From assembly GCA_018257865.1 (NCBI GenBank), contig JAEUBA010000014.1, positions 248,001 to 312,000 on the forward strand: DNA of 64,000 nucleotides, given 5' to 3'. A model generated the notes under the pieces. It was not told where the DNA came from and ran no database searches. It saw only the letters and a program-made list of their open reading frames with translations. This document shows, piece by piece, positions 1 through 10,152 of this stretch (position 1 is its first letter; each line of letters opens with the position of its first letter). Both the position numbers and the translations under genes were made by a program. The DNA is from Stereocaulon alpinum. Taxonomy: Eukaryota > Ascomycota > Lecanoromycetes > Lecanorales > Stereocaulaceae.

Positions 1-417
1 AAGAATGCCAATATGCCTGAACAAGATGGAGATACCGAAGCCACGAGCTTAGGCGTCAACACTGCTTCAGATACGTCACCAGCTCTATACCGCCCGCCAA
101 CAGGCGCATATATCCCCTTCAGCGAAGGCTACCGCTCCTGCATCGGCCGACGCTTCGCTCAAGTCGAAATCCTCGCAGTCCTCGCTCTCATATTCTCCCA
201 GTATAGCGTGGAATTAGCAGTGGATGCGTACGCAAGCGACGAAGAAGTGGAGAAGATGAGCGAGAAGGAAAAGAGAGAGGTGTGGGGTAAGGCGAAAGCG
301 GAGGTGGAGAGGCAGTTGAGGGATGATATGGGTAGTGTGATTACGCTGCAGCTCCGGAGAGGAGATATCGGACTAAGGTTTGTGAAGAGGGGAAACGAGA
401 GGTTCGATTGGAAGTGA
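1..417 (+). CDS. Cytochrome P450, C-terminal fragment (5' end outside window)
   Basis: The reading frame is open from the first base and ends with TGA at 415-417. At about residues 38-50 it has the haem-ligand loop FSEGYRSCIGRRFAQ, the P450 signature FxxGxRxCxGxxxA with the cysteine that binds haem iron, followed by the hydrophobic L-helix segment (VEILAVLALIFSQY). The acidic/basic stretch after it (EEVEKMSEKEKREVWGKAK) and a final LQLRRGDIGLRF strand are typical of fungal P450 C-termini. The family carries out NADPH-dependent mono-oxygenation at the ER membrane. The substrate cannot be told from this piece, and the upstream exons with the ExxR and PERF regions are missing. The ATG at 13 is internal, not a start. 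Confidence 0.93.
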   Translation, partial: KNANMPEQDGDTEATSLGVNTASDTSPALYRPPTGAYIPFSEGYRSCIGRRFAQVEILAVLALIFSQYSVELAVDAYASDEEVEKMSEKEKREVWGKAKAEVERQLRDDMGSVITLQLRRGDIGLRFVKRGNERFDWK

Positions 418-1333
418 GCATGTTAGCATTTGGACATCCGTACATAACTGGTATATACCCGTAACACTGCAACCCAATCAAAAGTATTTGTTCCTTCACG
501 TCAAACGGAAACTGCGCTTGACAGGCTCGCTGGCATGATACGTACTCTCCTCTGAATAACCTCGTGGTCGCATAATGGCAAGACCTCTACTATCTGCGCT
601 ACGTACATATTTCCCATACATTTGCATCTAGATACCATCATCATCAGCACCAACTCATGAGGGAAAGGAAAGGAAAGTAGTGCTTGATGAAACGGAGATG
701 AATAGTACTATTCCTTAGGGAGCCTGGTAGAAGAGAAACAAACCGGAAGCGGAACTCAAAAGGCAAGCTACTTTATCAGTATTATCGGGTCCGGGATCAG
801 GTTCAGAGATAGACGCGGGATTGTTGGATAGAGCGCTTTGGTACTAAGTGGGGGGGAAGCGAGATCTATGAGCTAGGGGGGGAGGTAGATGGTGAGTGCG
901 TGAGGAGGGAGGAGATGGAGGATTGAGGGATGGGTTGGTGTTTTGAGGGGAAGGGAGAGAGGGTGAGGTAGGTGGGAAGGGAAGGAAGGGGAGAGGGCGG
1001 GGTGCCAAGTATTTGAGATATGTGGATGAGGGAGTCGGTAGTGGCGAGGAGTGAGTGAGTGTAGTTGTATACTACGGAAAGGAAGGGTGGTACGTATGCA
1101 GTAAGGTGGCAAGTCAAGAGGCGCAAGTCACGATGTGTTGTCAGAAGTAATACGCTGGATGATAAAGTCACACTGACACTCCGTATCTCTCGATCGTGAA
1201 GCGCGAATGACCACCGCTCTCTCATTTAGAAGAAAAAAAACCCAGCACTCCCAACGCCATTTGCACAGTGGTCCATCGACTTGTGCACCCAGGGTATTTA
1301 CCAATCCAAAACACGTAGATGTAGTGCGCTTTC
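418..1333. other. Intergenic, convergent gene ends with purine-rich tract
   Basis: No gene is supported here. It lies between the P450 stop and the stop of the minus-strand coiled-coil gene. The plus strand from about 846 to 1010 is almost pure purine (repeated GGGAGG/GGAAGG-type words), and the small open frames seen there follow from that composition. Confidence 0.7.
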
Positions 1334-3241
1334 TCAGGAAGGATTGTTCTCACTACTTGCCGTCCGCTGCGTTCCCATCCATGACATTGAAGGGATCCAG
1401 CTCCCCCTATTCGCCTTCTTCCTCGCCGCGACAACCGCCGGGTCTTCTTCCTTGACAGGGTTCTCCTGCACCAGTCTTAAAGGCCGCAGTTTACTCTGCG
1501 TCATGACCGCTCCAGTATAATTTGTTTGGCCCGCACTAGTACGTGGCGGGCTGTCAACGCCACCGCTGTGGTCGCTGAAGGTGCTGTCTGAGCTACTTCC
1601 TGGGTTTCTCTCGCCAGTATTAGAGAACTGGGAGCCCGAAGGAGCGCGGGACGTAGCATTAGATGTTGCAGTAGCGGCGGGTGAGGGGAAGAATGAGGTG
1701 CGAGTTGCAGTTGTGACTCCAGGTGAGATGCCAGGGCTCATCAAGGGTCCGCCAGACCCTGTAGAGGGAGGGCCCCGATACATTTGGTTGACTAAGGGAG
1801 CAGCGTTCAACATCTCAGATTGAGAGCGCTGGTGGCCACGGCCACGAGTGGATTGTGAGCGACCTAGTGGTATGCTGGGCGCTTTTAAGGGGTCTTCATT
1901 GGGCGTGCTTGATGATGTAGGAGTAGCTTGAACCTGGCTTATTGGACGAGGTCGCCTGGCTTGACCGGCGACGACCGACCGAGCTCTTTGAAGGAAACCA
2001 GCAGGTTGTTCTTCGTCCTTAGGTGGAGGTGGTGGTGGGAGATCTTTGTTGGTGTCTGGGGGCTTCAAAGCTGCGCCGGACATGAGATCTGGTGTCTTAT
2101 CGAGAATGTTTTCGAACTCTTTGTGCTGAAGCAGTCGTCCAATGATGTTCTCGATATATAGGGCCAACGCTTTGTTCTGGTCCTTCAAGGACTTGACCTC
2201 CGCTTCGATTCGACGAGTGTCATCAGACTTCCCTTCAGAAGACTCTTCCAATTCTTCCGAGCCCAGCTCTTCCGCTAGGGAGCCCAAACCGGATGACTGC
2301 TGCATGGCATCCGTTTTGGTAAAGTCTCCGTTCAGCGTCTTCTCGCTCAGTAAAAGCTGAAAGCTTTCGTTGTCCTCCATCAAGCGAGCGTTCGTAATCT
2401 TCACTTCGAGCAGCTTCTTCTCCAGCTCATGGACATGGCTTCCTCCCATACTATCCATCTCCATGATCTTAATCTGTGCCTCAGCCAGCTCGAGGCGCAG
2501 TGACTCAATAACTCGGTCCTTCTGCATAACAAGCTTGGAATTCTCTTTCGAGTCGCTGCGCTGAAGAGATGATGGTGGTGCAAATTGGTCAGTCTCATTC
2601 GCTGCAGATGATGTTCTAGACCGAACATTATCCCCATCAAAACTGTTTCGCGTTTCTCGTTGAGCTAGGGTTTCCTTTAGTCTCTGATTTGCAGCCTGCA
2701 GACCTTCCAATGTCGCTTTCTGCTCCGTTTGATCCTGTATCATAGACTTCCGCTCCGTCTCAAACAAATCCTCCATCTCTCGCTTCTGCCGCTTGGCTTG
2801 TACTTGATCGTTCTCAAGCTCTTCTATCCTCTCATTACTTTGATGCAGCCGATCTTCGAGCTGACCTTGCTCGTGCTGACTCTCCTCCAATCGCGCTTGT
2901 AGAAGATTCAGTTGGCGTTGATATTCCTCCGACGCAGTCTCGGCCTTCTGGACCCTACTCTTGAGCTCCTCCATCAAGGACATATGCTCCGCTCTTGCTT
3001 CTTCCTCGTCTGCGTCCTCCGATGCGAGTGTATTCGTATTCAGAAAGCTTGTTTGTGGAGACGGTCGATTACCGCCGCCTCGTCCTGGTCTTGACAAGCC
3101 TGCGCCGCCGCGCAACGAGGGCGACCTGCCTACGCCGTTCATACTTGGTGAAGACTTCGATGGTGAGTTCCGAGAAGAAGGAACAGCTGGAGAACGCGTC
3201 TTTGCTCCATCTGGCGGTGGTTTCTTGTTAAGGTTTGACAT
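1334..3241 (-). CDS. Coiled-coil protein with conserved LYIENII motif, function unknown
   Basis: Single-exon gene of 635 aa with ATG at 3239-3241. The first 75 residues are Ser/Pro/Arg/Gly-rich and probably disordered. Two long Glu/Lys/Gln-rich heptad regions follow (about 80-205 and 235-310), including a run of ERIEELENDQVQAKRQKREM type. Around residue 359 comes a conserved short helix, ALYIENIIGRLLQHKEFE. The C-terminal third is a Ser/Pro/Thr-rich tail ending in a basic, tryptophan-containing motif (RGSWIPSMSWMG). This architecture is widespread among filamentous ascomycetes, where it is often labelled 'M protein repeat' or hypothetical. A cytoskeletal or scaffold role is only an inference. 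It reads divergently from the eL30 gene. Confidence 0.85.
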   Translation of the reverse strand: MSNLNKKPPPDGAKTRSPAVPSSRNSPSKSSPSMNGVGRSPSLRGGAGLSRPGRGGGNRPSPQTSFLNTNTLASEDADEEEARAEHMSLMEELKSRVQKAETASEEYQRQLNLLQARLEESQHEQGQLEDRLHQSNERIEELENDQVQAKRQKREMEDLFETERKSMIQDQTEQKATLEGLQAANQRLKETLAQRETRNSFDGDNVRSRTSSAANETDQFAPPSSLQRSDSKENSKLVMQKDRVIESLRLELAEAQIKIMEMDSMGGSHVHELEKKLLEVKITNARLMEDNESFQLLLSEKTLNGDFTKTDAMQQSSGLGSLAEELGSEELEESSEGKSDDTRRIEAEVKSLKDQNKALALYIENIIGRLLQHKEFENILDKTPDLMSGAALKPPDTNKDLPPPPPPKDEEQPAGFLQRARSVVAGQARRPRPISQVQATPTSSSTPNEDPLKAPSIPLGRSQSTRGRGHQRSQSEMLNAAPLVNQMYRGPPSTGSGGPLMSPGISPGVTTATRTSFFPSPAATATSNATSRAPSGSQFSNTGERNPGSSSDSTFSDHSGGVDSPPRTSAGQTNYTGAVMTQSKLRPLRLVQENPVKEEDPAVVAARKKANRGSWIPSMSWMGTQRTASSENNPS

Positions 3242-3836
3242 GTTGTATATTTAGAACTGTTAGAAATCCTGATGCTGATGCTGATGCTGATGCTGATCGT
3301 AATTGTCAGATCAACCGATCTCGTATACGAGAGGCAAGCAATTGGTCAGAAGTAGAGACTTCTGATCTGACACAACGTCGTACAGTGAGAGTAGTAGCAC
3401 AACAGTCATGGAGTCAGGCACTTCAATTCGAGGGCATCGATGTTGTCCAATGGTGGAGAAGTTACAGGGAAGCCACGTCGTACCGGGGAGATGGCGAGCG
3501 TTTCAATCACTAATTCGTGCCGCCTTGCGTACAATTAGAACTTTCACCAAGGATATAATCAAAGATGGCGAGGCTATGGATGGGAGGCGCTTAAGAAGGA
3601 GGCGTGATAGTCGCGAAAGGCAGCTGGAATGTTGACCTCCGCGAAGCCGCTGAATTGCGCATTATTTGCATAGAACTAGCGCTGCTGCAGGGTCCGGCTC
3701 ACGCTTGGCACGCGCTAGTGTAACTAACTGCCCGCACAAACTATTTTCCAGCGGACCAAATCCGACAAAATCGACACCTACAGTACCGGAGCGCATTCAC
3801 CACAGTCTCATTCAATACCGACGAGGCAGCGCAACG
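3242..3836. promoter_or_regulatory. Divergent intergenic region (coiled-coil gene / eL30)
   Basis: This 595-bp spacer between two divergent start codons must hold both promoters. A CTGATG hexamer array lies at about 3269-3297, in the 5' leader of the minus-strand gene. No confident TATA box was seen. The stretch just before the eL30 ATG is CA/GA-rich. Confidence 0.55.
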
Positions 3837-4612
3837 ATGGCACCAGCGAAGGTCAGTCGACTCGATCAAAGCGTGTCAGTGATAGAGCGTTGACGATAGG
3901 GTGAATAGAAATCCAAGAAGACGGCCGACAGCATCAACTCGCGTTTGGCGCTGGTCATGTAAGCCCCGACACAGCGACGCTGGTACAAAAATGTGTGCTA
4001 ATGTTGTGGTCTTTTCTAGGAAATCCGGAAAGGGTATTTTATCACGACCTCTCTCATGATTGAGATGAGGGTGCCGCAAAGATCCAGGACAAGCTGACTC
4101 TGGTCCCTGCAGTCACATTGGGCTACAAATCAACGCTGAAAACCCTTCGATCAGGGTAAGCCACAGGGCGGATACATTCATGGCCATGTCAAAGTCTAAA
4201 AGTCGAACAGCAAAGCCAAACTAGTCATCATTGCCGGAAACACACCACCACTACGAAAGAGCGAGCTTGAGTACTACTCTATGCTCTCAAAGACCAGTGA
4301 GTCAGCACTTTCAAGGACTCTTGGAGCGAGTGCTAACGATCTCCTGCTAGATGTCCATCACTTCGCTGGCAACAATGTAAGCCATGCTACTCCGTCTCCC
4401 CTCCCACTGCACCCTTAGTCCAACGACCAGACCTCAGTCTATAGGACTTGCCCAACGAAGAGGCCGTAACTAGGCTTTGGAGGGTACACACATATGCTGA
4501 CTTCCCCTTACAGATCGAGCTGGGTACCGCATGCGGAAAGTTGTATAGATGCTCTACAATGGCGGTGTTGGATGCTGGCGACTCGGATATCTTGACTGGA
4601 GCTACGGCATAG
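3837..4612 (+). CDS. rpl30: 60S ribosomal protein eL30 (L30e), seven exons
   Basis: Joined exons 3837-3851, 3909-3958, 4020-4033, 4113-4155, 4211-4296, 4351-4376 and 4514-4612 give 110 aa starting MAPAKKSKKTADSINSRLAL. This is a cytosolic large-subunit protein that binds rRNA through the L7Ae/L30e fold. The segments SGKVTLGYKSTLKTLR, KLVIIAGNTPPLRKSELEYY and VHHFAGNNIELGTACGK are family hallmarks, and the length matches (about 105-115 aa). All six introns have GT-AG borders and keep frame. Exon 3 is only 14 nt and exon 1 only 15 nt. The gene is followed 417 bp later, on the same strand, by uL16, so two ribosomal genes sit in tandem. Confidence 0.95.
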
Positions 4613-5029
4613 ATACTACGGTTAGCAAAAGCCTAAGCGTGGGCAATGGCAATGGCAATGAAAATATCCTCCGTGCAAAATTTCTGTGCAAATTATATGT
4701 CCCCTATCCGCTGTTCGTACTTTCGACTGTCTCTCGAAATGAGTCATAAATTCCCAGGATGAATTACTCATCGAGTAAACTCCAGGCTATCATGCAGTCA
4801 GACAGCCGTTTCATATAGGATTCAATTGTTAAGATAGCTCAGTATCCATGAAGCTCGGTGAGTACGTAGGAGCCGAGCCACGTAAAACGGGAGACGCTAA
4901 ATTAGTGGCAAAATTGATTATCAAGCGAGAACAATGACCCATATTCGAGGTATTTGATCTCACGACATCTTTCTTCCTTCCCTCCACAACGTTCGCACGA
5001 AGTGCAATACCCTCTAATACTATACCGAG
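4613..5029. promoter_or_regulatory. Spacer between eL30 and uL16, uL16 promoter
   Basis: This 417-bp region has no gene. A pyrimidine-rich run (about 4970-4987, CTTTCTTCCTTCCCTCC) lies 40-60 bp before the uL16 start, as is common at ribosomal-protein transcription starts. A short GGCAAT repeat is present near 4642-4660. Confidence 0.5.
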
Positions 5030-5938
5030 ATGGCACGTCGTCCGGCGAGATGTTATCGCTACTGCAAGAACAAGGTAAGTCACAAGTTATAGAGCACGCA
5101 CAAATCCAGAGATCCCGCTGGAGTTTACCCATGACTCCTGCTGGACCGCGCAGAGGATCACACAGTCTAAAAACACCTGCTAATTGCCTGTTCTTCTACA
5201 GCCATATCCAAAATCCCGCTTCAACCGTGGTGTGCCCGATCCTAAGATCCGTATCTTCGATCTCGGCCGCAAGCGTGCCAATGTCGATGAATTCCCTCTC
5301 TGCGTCCACATGGTCTCCAACGAGTACGAGCAGCTGTCCTCTGAAGCTTTAGAAGCAGCCCGTATCTGCGCCAACAAGTACGTTCCTACGCCCCGCTACA
5401 CCTTCATCACATGTCTAATAGGACGCTCCACAGGTACCTCGTCAAAGTCGCCGGCAAAGAAGGTTTCCATCTCCGCGTTCGCGCCCACCCCTACCACGTC
5501 GTCCGCATCAATAAAATGTTGTCATGTGCCGGTGCCGATAGACTGCAAACTGGTATGCGCGGTGCCTGGGGCAAGCCCAACGGAACCGTTGCTCGTGTGA
5601 ACATTGGCCAGATCTTGCTCTCTGTCCGAACCCGTGACACCCGTAAGCCTCTCGCGCCTCCTTACGTTCAGTTTTACTACTAACAGTTGGATCCTACAGA
5701 CCGCGCCACAGCCATCGAAGCCCTCCGTCGCTCGCAATACAAATTCCCTGGCCGTCAAAAGATCATCGTCTCCAAGAATTGGGGCTTTACTCCTCTTCGT
5801 CGTGATGAATACGTTCAGATGCGTGCTGAGGGCAAGGTCAGGATCGACGGGGCCTACGTGCAATTTTTGAGGAACAAGGGACCTATTGAGCGAAATGTGG
5901 GAGTCTTCCCAAATGCGTTCGAGACTGCTGAGGCTTAG
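5030..5938 (+). CDS. rpl10: 60S ribosomal protein uL16 (L10/QM), four exons
   Basis: Exons 5030-5074, 5202-5377, 5434-5642 and 5700-5938 join to 222 aa, close to the eukaryotic family length (about 213-221). The product begins MARRPARCYRYCKNK and contains the diagnostic segments PYPKSRFNRGVPDPKIRIFD, GAWGKPNGTVARVNIGQ and LRRSQYKFPGRQKI. It occupies the site near the peptidyl-transferase centre at a late step of 60S maturation (family knowledge). All introns are GT-AG; the last has a CTAAC branch site in front of its acceptor. The bases just after the third donor can be read through for a few codons, but splicing restores the conserved THRATAIEA join. Confidence 0.96.
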
Positions 5939-7211
5939 AGGTAGATGTTGAATGTGGATGGACGCTTAACGTATTGTGAATACGTCCGAATACCTCGAAC
6001 CTTAGACGAATGCATGAATATTATTTAGCTGGAAGATTCACCGCGAAAGTGGGTGCGTATGTGTGTGTGTGTATGGCAAACATGTCTTGGACTAAGAGCA
6101 CAGGAGTACGGCAAGGAGGAGCCTATCATATCCACTCGCACTTTCGACTAGACTCAACCAGCATGTGTCGTGGATATTTCAGCCAAAGGCAGCTGCCTCA
6201 CACAGCCATCCCCTTCAATTATCGTCAACCAACAGTAGCCCTGTTGTCCGCAATATTGTATGCGGAAGAATCGGTGCAAGGTTAGCATTGTATCGTGTAG
6301 CCCATCACTAGAGCGTAGCGGAGCGTAACAGGGGGCATAAAAAAGCTCGCTGCTTGAGCTAGGTTTTACACCAGGTTGATGATGAAGGCCGTTCCTTGTC
6401 CAAGGAAGATAGAATGAAGCAGGTTTATCAATATTATGTTTCAATTGAAATCAATTGTTCCGGCAGTTTTGTGATGATACTAGTAAGGTTAGTGTGGATT
6501 TTACTACAATTCGTCGGTTTTGCTGGAGCCTCAATTCGGATTTGTCTTGGGCGCTCTGTCGCAACTGCGTTTGAGAGTTACAGTGAAATCATATTTGCCA
6601 TACCACCAAATCATTTTCACGAAACCTTTCGAGCATAGAAGGGTATGCGATGCAAAGAGTGTAGATCGGGAACGTTGCATACCGGGACATCGGAGTTAAG
6701 CGTACCTCAAGACTGCTGACTTGCCAATAGGTAACCAAGATAGAAGACCGGTAATCCAGTTCACGGGCTGATCTAGGCTTGCTTTTATTCTGAGTAGAAT
6801 GTTGAAGTATCTGACCACTATTTCCCATCTCGACAACTTTCATGCATTACTGGCGTCATACATCGAGTAGCACTATTTGCATCATCGCTATCTCCACCTC
6901 GCTTTGGGGAAAAAAGGTGATAACATCTTTTCGCATACACACAATTATCGTGGCTCCACCAATGGAATTGAGAGATTGCCTTTGTATCCCGTTTGAGCTT
7001 GACGAGGAACGATAGGTAAAGCTCTCTTGCCTCACACAGGAGAACATTCTATGGAGAATTCGGCCAAGCCACGCTAGATTAGGCTCAAGGTGACTGTGAG
7101 GCGCAGCTCGTTCCGTTGTTCTATTTTTGGAGCTACCTGCTGTCACAACATGCTCCAACTTCAGCATGCATCCACCCTTCTTTCCTCACGTCAACGTTGA
7201 GACTGTCAAGC
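5939..7211. other. Intergenic region, no gene supported
   Basis: About 1.27 kb without a convincing frame on either strand. A short GTGTGTGTGTGT microsatellite is at about 6060-6073. The last 100 bp before 7212 are CT/CA-rich and probably include the leader of the M50B-like gene. Confidence 0.6.
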
Positions 7212-8082
7212 ATGGCACCCTCATACTTTGCTCTCGAAGCGACAGTATCTTCCCCTCCCGCTCATCACCATCTGCTCCGTCGCAGCCTTAGCGTGACCGA
7301 TACTCAAAAAACAACCCTCGGGGTCATTGTCGCGTACGTCGTGATCATCGCTCTGCTCTGGAACCTTCCTTACGTGCGCTGGTCCCTCTGGCCCTTCAAG
7401 ATGCTTGTTATTGCCTTCCATGAATTCAGTCACGCTGCAACTGCCTGTTGCACCGGTGGCAGGGTGGAATCTATCTCACTAGACCCAAGAGAAGGCGGCG
7501 TGACACACATGCGCGGTGGCATCAGCGCTATCACGTTGCCCGCGGGATATCTAGGGTCTTCACTGATTGGGGCGCTGCTGATTTTTTGCGGATTTGATAT
7601 CGTTGCGAGCAAGGTGGCCAGTATCGCCCTAGGTGTATGCTTCTTGCTCACACTATGGTGGGCGCGCAAGGACTGGCTTACGATTGTTACGGTACTATTA
7701 AGTGTGGCTTTGCTTGTTGCGTGCTGGTTTATCAAGCATGCCGAGCCGTTGCGCTTCGTTGTGCTCTTCATCGGTGTAATGTCGGCTTTGTACAGCGTCT
7801 GGGACATTGTAAGATTCAGCTCCCACTCTCCTTACTCCGATGTTCTTTGCTAATGATTCTTGTGATGAATAGTGCGATGATCTCATCCTCCGTAAAGTGA
7901 ATAGCTCCGATGCGAGCGTATTTGCGAAAAAATACGGAGGATCCTCTCATTGCTGGGGTATCATTTGGTCCTTTATATCCCTTGCTTTAATGATAATTTC
8001 GATCATAGCTGGAATCGCGGCATTTCGTGAATCATGGAGCCAGCAAGAGAAGGATTCCCAGAAGTTTATCCCGACCCTTTGA
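7212..8082 (+). CDS. Peptidase M50B-like integral membrane protein
   Basis: Two exons (7212-7808 and 7873-8082, 64-nt intron) encode 268 aa. After an N-terminal tail comes a first membrane segment (VIVAYVVIIALLW). Then follows the zinc-protease-like motif HEFSH at residues 70-74 (HExxH), and five or so further hydrophobic segments (LIGALLIFCGF, ALGVCFLLTLWW, VTVLLSVALLVACWF, FVVLFIGVMSAL, and one near the C-terminus). This layout matches the M50B-like family (PF13398), related to site-2 proteases. Whether it cleaves anything is unknown. The start at 7212 is the first ATG; an upstream TTG in frame is not needed. Confidence 0.85.
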
Positions 8083-9318
8083 GCCAACCTTGACCCGCTC
8101 CTACCATTAAAAATGGCATATTCAGCAGACTTGGTCTTCTTCTGAAGCGAAAGCCAGGAGTGAGAGCCAGCAGTCTACAGAGGAGCAGTCATTCACGAAT
8201 ACGGAATCAGATTGAGCGTTGCGTCAGCCTCGTTTTGCTTGGGAGTAGAGCATGCCACGGCGCTGCTATATGATCTCGTCGGCCAACCTCAGGCGGATTA
8301 AAATAAAGAGCGCAAGCGATATGCGCCTTCCCAATTTGAATAAGATTCTATTTCGCCAGACCATACTGGAGACATATCACTCAGATCGAGAAAGACAAGA
8401 AGCCCTGAGGTACATCACATATACAGCTCGTCAACACGTTGCTTATCTCTTTGAGACTAATATAGCGCATTCTTTTGACGTATCTCCGCGGCTGCGAATG
8501 TTCGCCTCAGAATCGCAAAGTATGACAAGCTACATCACACTCGAGATAGGATGCATCTGTTTTGTTATCTTCGCTAGCGCATCTCTGCTCGATCTCGCTC
8601 CTATCTGTGCGAATACAGCATTTCACTAGGAAGATTTCCGGTCGAATCGTTTGAGTGCAACCGCATGACGGCTTTGCACACCTTAGATTTTAGCTATCAA
8701 TGCTAGCTTGGATCGTCATGGAGCATTATGAATCGTCGCTGATGCAAGCTATATGGGGCTCTGTTTATAACAATCATAGATGGGGTTCTTACTATGTCCG
8801 TTCTCCAATGCATTTCTCCGATGCTGGCATCATTGCAACCCTTTCCCCAGCCCAAAGTACTGTCCTCGAGACATTAGAAGCAACATGCAAGCGACGAGCT
8901 CTGTATACGATCCTTGCAGTGAGTGATATTCATTTCCTTTCGAGTATGCATGTGCTGCACGCGCGGACGGAGTGCAAGGACCACGCATCACCCGCACCTC
9001 GACGGCACTTGATGCGCCTATGATTAGCGACGCCTGAGGGGGAGGGAGGTTGGGTCTTGACATTCTTCGATTCTTGGGGAAATGAAACGGGGAGGGATTC
9101 TAGTGGATGCGATGGGTCCTGTGGCGAACCTGGACGCCGATTCAATAATGGTGTGCGCTCGCACAAGTAAATTTGCAAGCCCCCCACCCATATCATAAGC
9201 GCCAGCCGTATGGCGTAGGGCAGGAGGCGTACGAGTAAGATATAAAATAGGGCGCAGCCACCATAGGAACTTGATCGCTGCCTCTCACCTAATACATGGG
9301 ACGCCTGATAGACTGGTC
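8083..9318. other. Intergenic region with a TATA-like box near its end
   Basis: No gene is well supported. One ATG-initiated frame of 125 codons (8252-8629, plus) has no recognisable domain and ordinary composition, so I do not call it. TATAAAATA at about 9241-9249 lies 70-80 bp before the next start codon and fits a core promoter for it. Confidence 0.5.
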
Positions 9319-9939
9319 ATGACTACCACATCACCTATGCTGGCTACCTCGCCTCCCCGCCTCCACGTGACCGTCAACCTCCCACCTGTGATTTCTTTTT
9401 CGAGCGTCGAGGAGCCTCAACTCGAAGTGCGCATGACCCTCGAATACTTGCAGCCCGTCATTATTGTGCTGAAGAGGAGTCGTCTGTGGCCGCTACACCT
9501 CCACAGCGCGCTCACTTTGCACAATATGGGCAGCAGGCAGCAGGAATATCTGCCATGCGTTGATGCTCGGCTTCGCCATCCGCCTATCCCGCCACTGGAT
9601 GCCGAGCACAAGGAAGCATTTGTGGGCCTGAAGCCTGGGCAAACCAGCGTCGTGACCGTCTCGTTCCGGCCATATAACGAGCGGTATGACTATGAGCAGA
9701 TGAAGGATCGCGGTGTTGAGAGGTACAAGATGCTGTTCCCGATTGGGATGCAATTCCTAACTATAGGAGAAGTGTATGAGTTTGGCATTCAAGGAGGCTG
9801 CACGGAGGAATACATGCTTGGAGACATTGATGATTTAGTTGGAGAGGAGGGCAAGAGCGTAGAATGGACGCCAGTTTTGGGATTTGTTGACATTTGTATC
9901 AGTCGGAGGGTTGCGTTCCTCGGAAGTTGCGTCAATTGA
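9319..9939 (+). CDS. Uncharacterised protein, 206 aa
   Basis: Intron-free frame beginning at the ATG at 9319 (MTTTSPMLATSPPRLHVTV). The frame is open further up, but only from a TTG. The sequence is rich in beta-strand-like segments (RLHVTVNLPPVISF, LEVRMTLEYLQPVIIVLK, TSVVTVSFRPY) and has a KPGQTSVVTVSFRP stretch like those of small beta-sandwich fungal proteins. No catalytic motif, signal peptide or membrane segment is visible. I do not recognise a named family. A TATA-like box lies about 75 bp upstream. It converges on the minus-strand gene at 10153-11460. Confidence 0.65.
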   Translation: MTTTSPMLATSPPRLHVTVNLPPVISFSSVEEPQLEVRMTLEYLQPVIIVLKRSRLWPLHLHSALTLHNMGSRQQEYLPCVDARLRHPPIPPLDAEHKEAFVGLKPGQTSVVTVSFRPYNERYDYEQMKDRGVERYKMLFPIGMQFLTIGEVYEFGIQGGCTEEYMLGDIDDLVGEEGKSVEWTPVLGFVDICISRRVAFLGSCVN

Positions 9940-10152
9940 TGCATGACCTGCCCTTCAGGAAGGCATGTGAAGCTTTTCAAATTCCCATATTGAATTTGGC
10001 AGCATCCCTCACAATCGGGAACTAACGGCATGGTAATTGCATTGTCTTGAGATTCTGTTGCGCTTCGGACCTGTAGCTGGCAGTCGTACCGAAGAAAGGA
10101 ATCTGATCGTCTTGAAGCCGTGGTGTCCGGCTGTGTAAGGGCTTCGACCATC

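Noticed and set aside
8252..8629. 125-codon plus-strand ORF
   Set aside because: ATG-initiated but without domain, splice partner or promoter feature; chance length in this composition.
9271..9318. Upstream extension of the 206-aa protein
   Set aside because: The extension starts at TTG; the ATG at 9319 follows a TATA-like box at a sensible distance.
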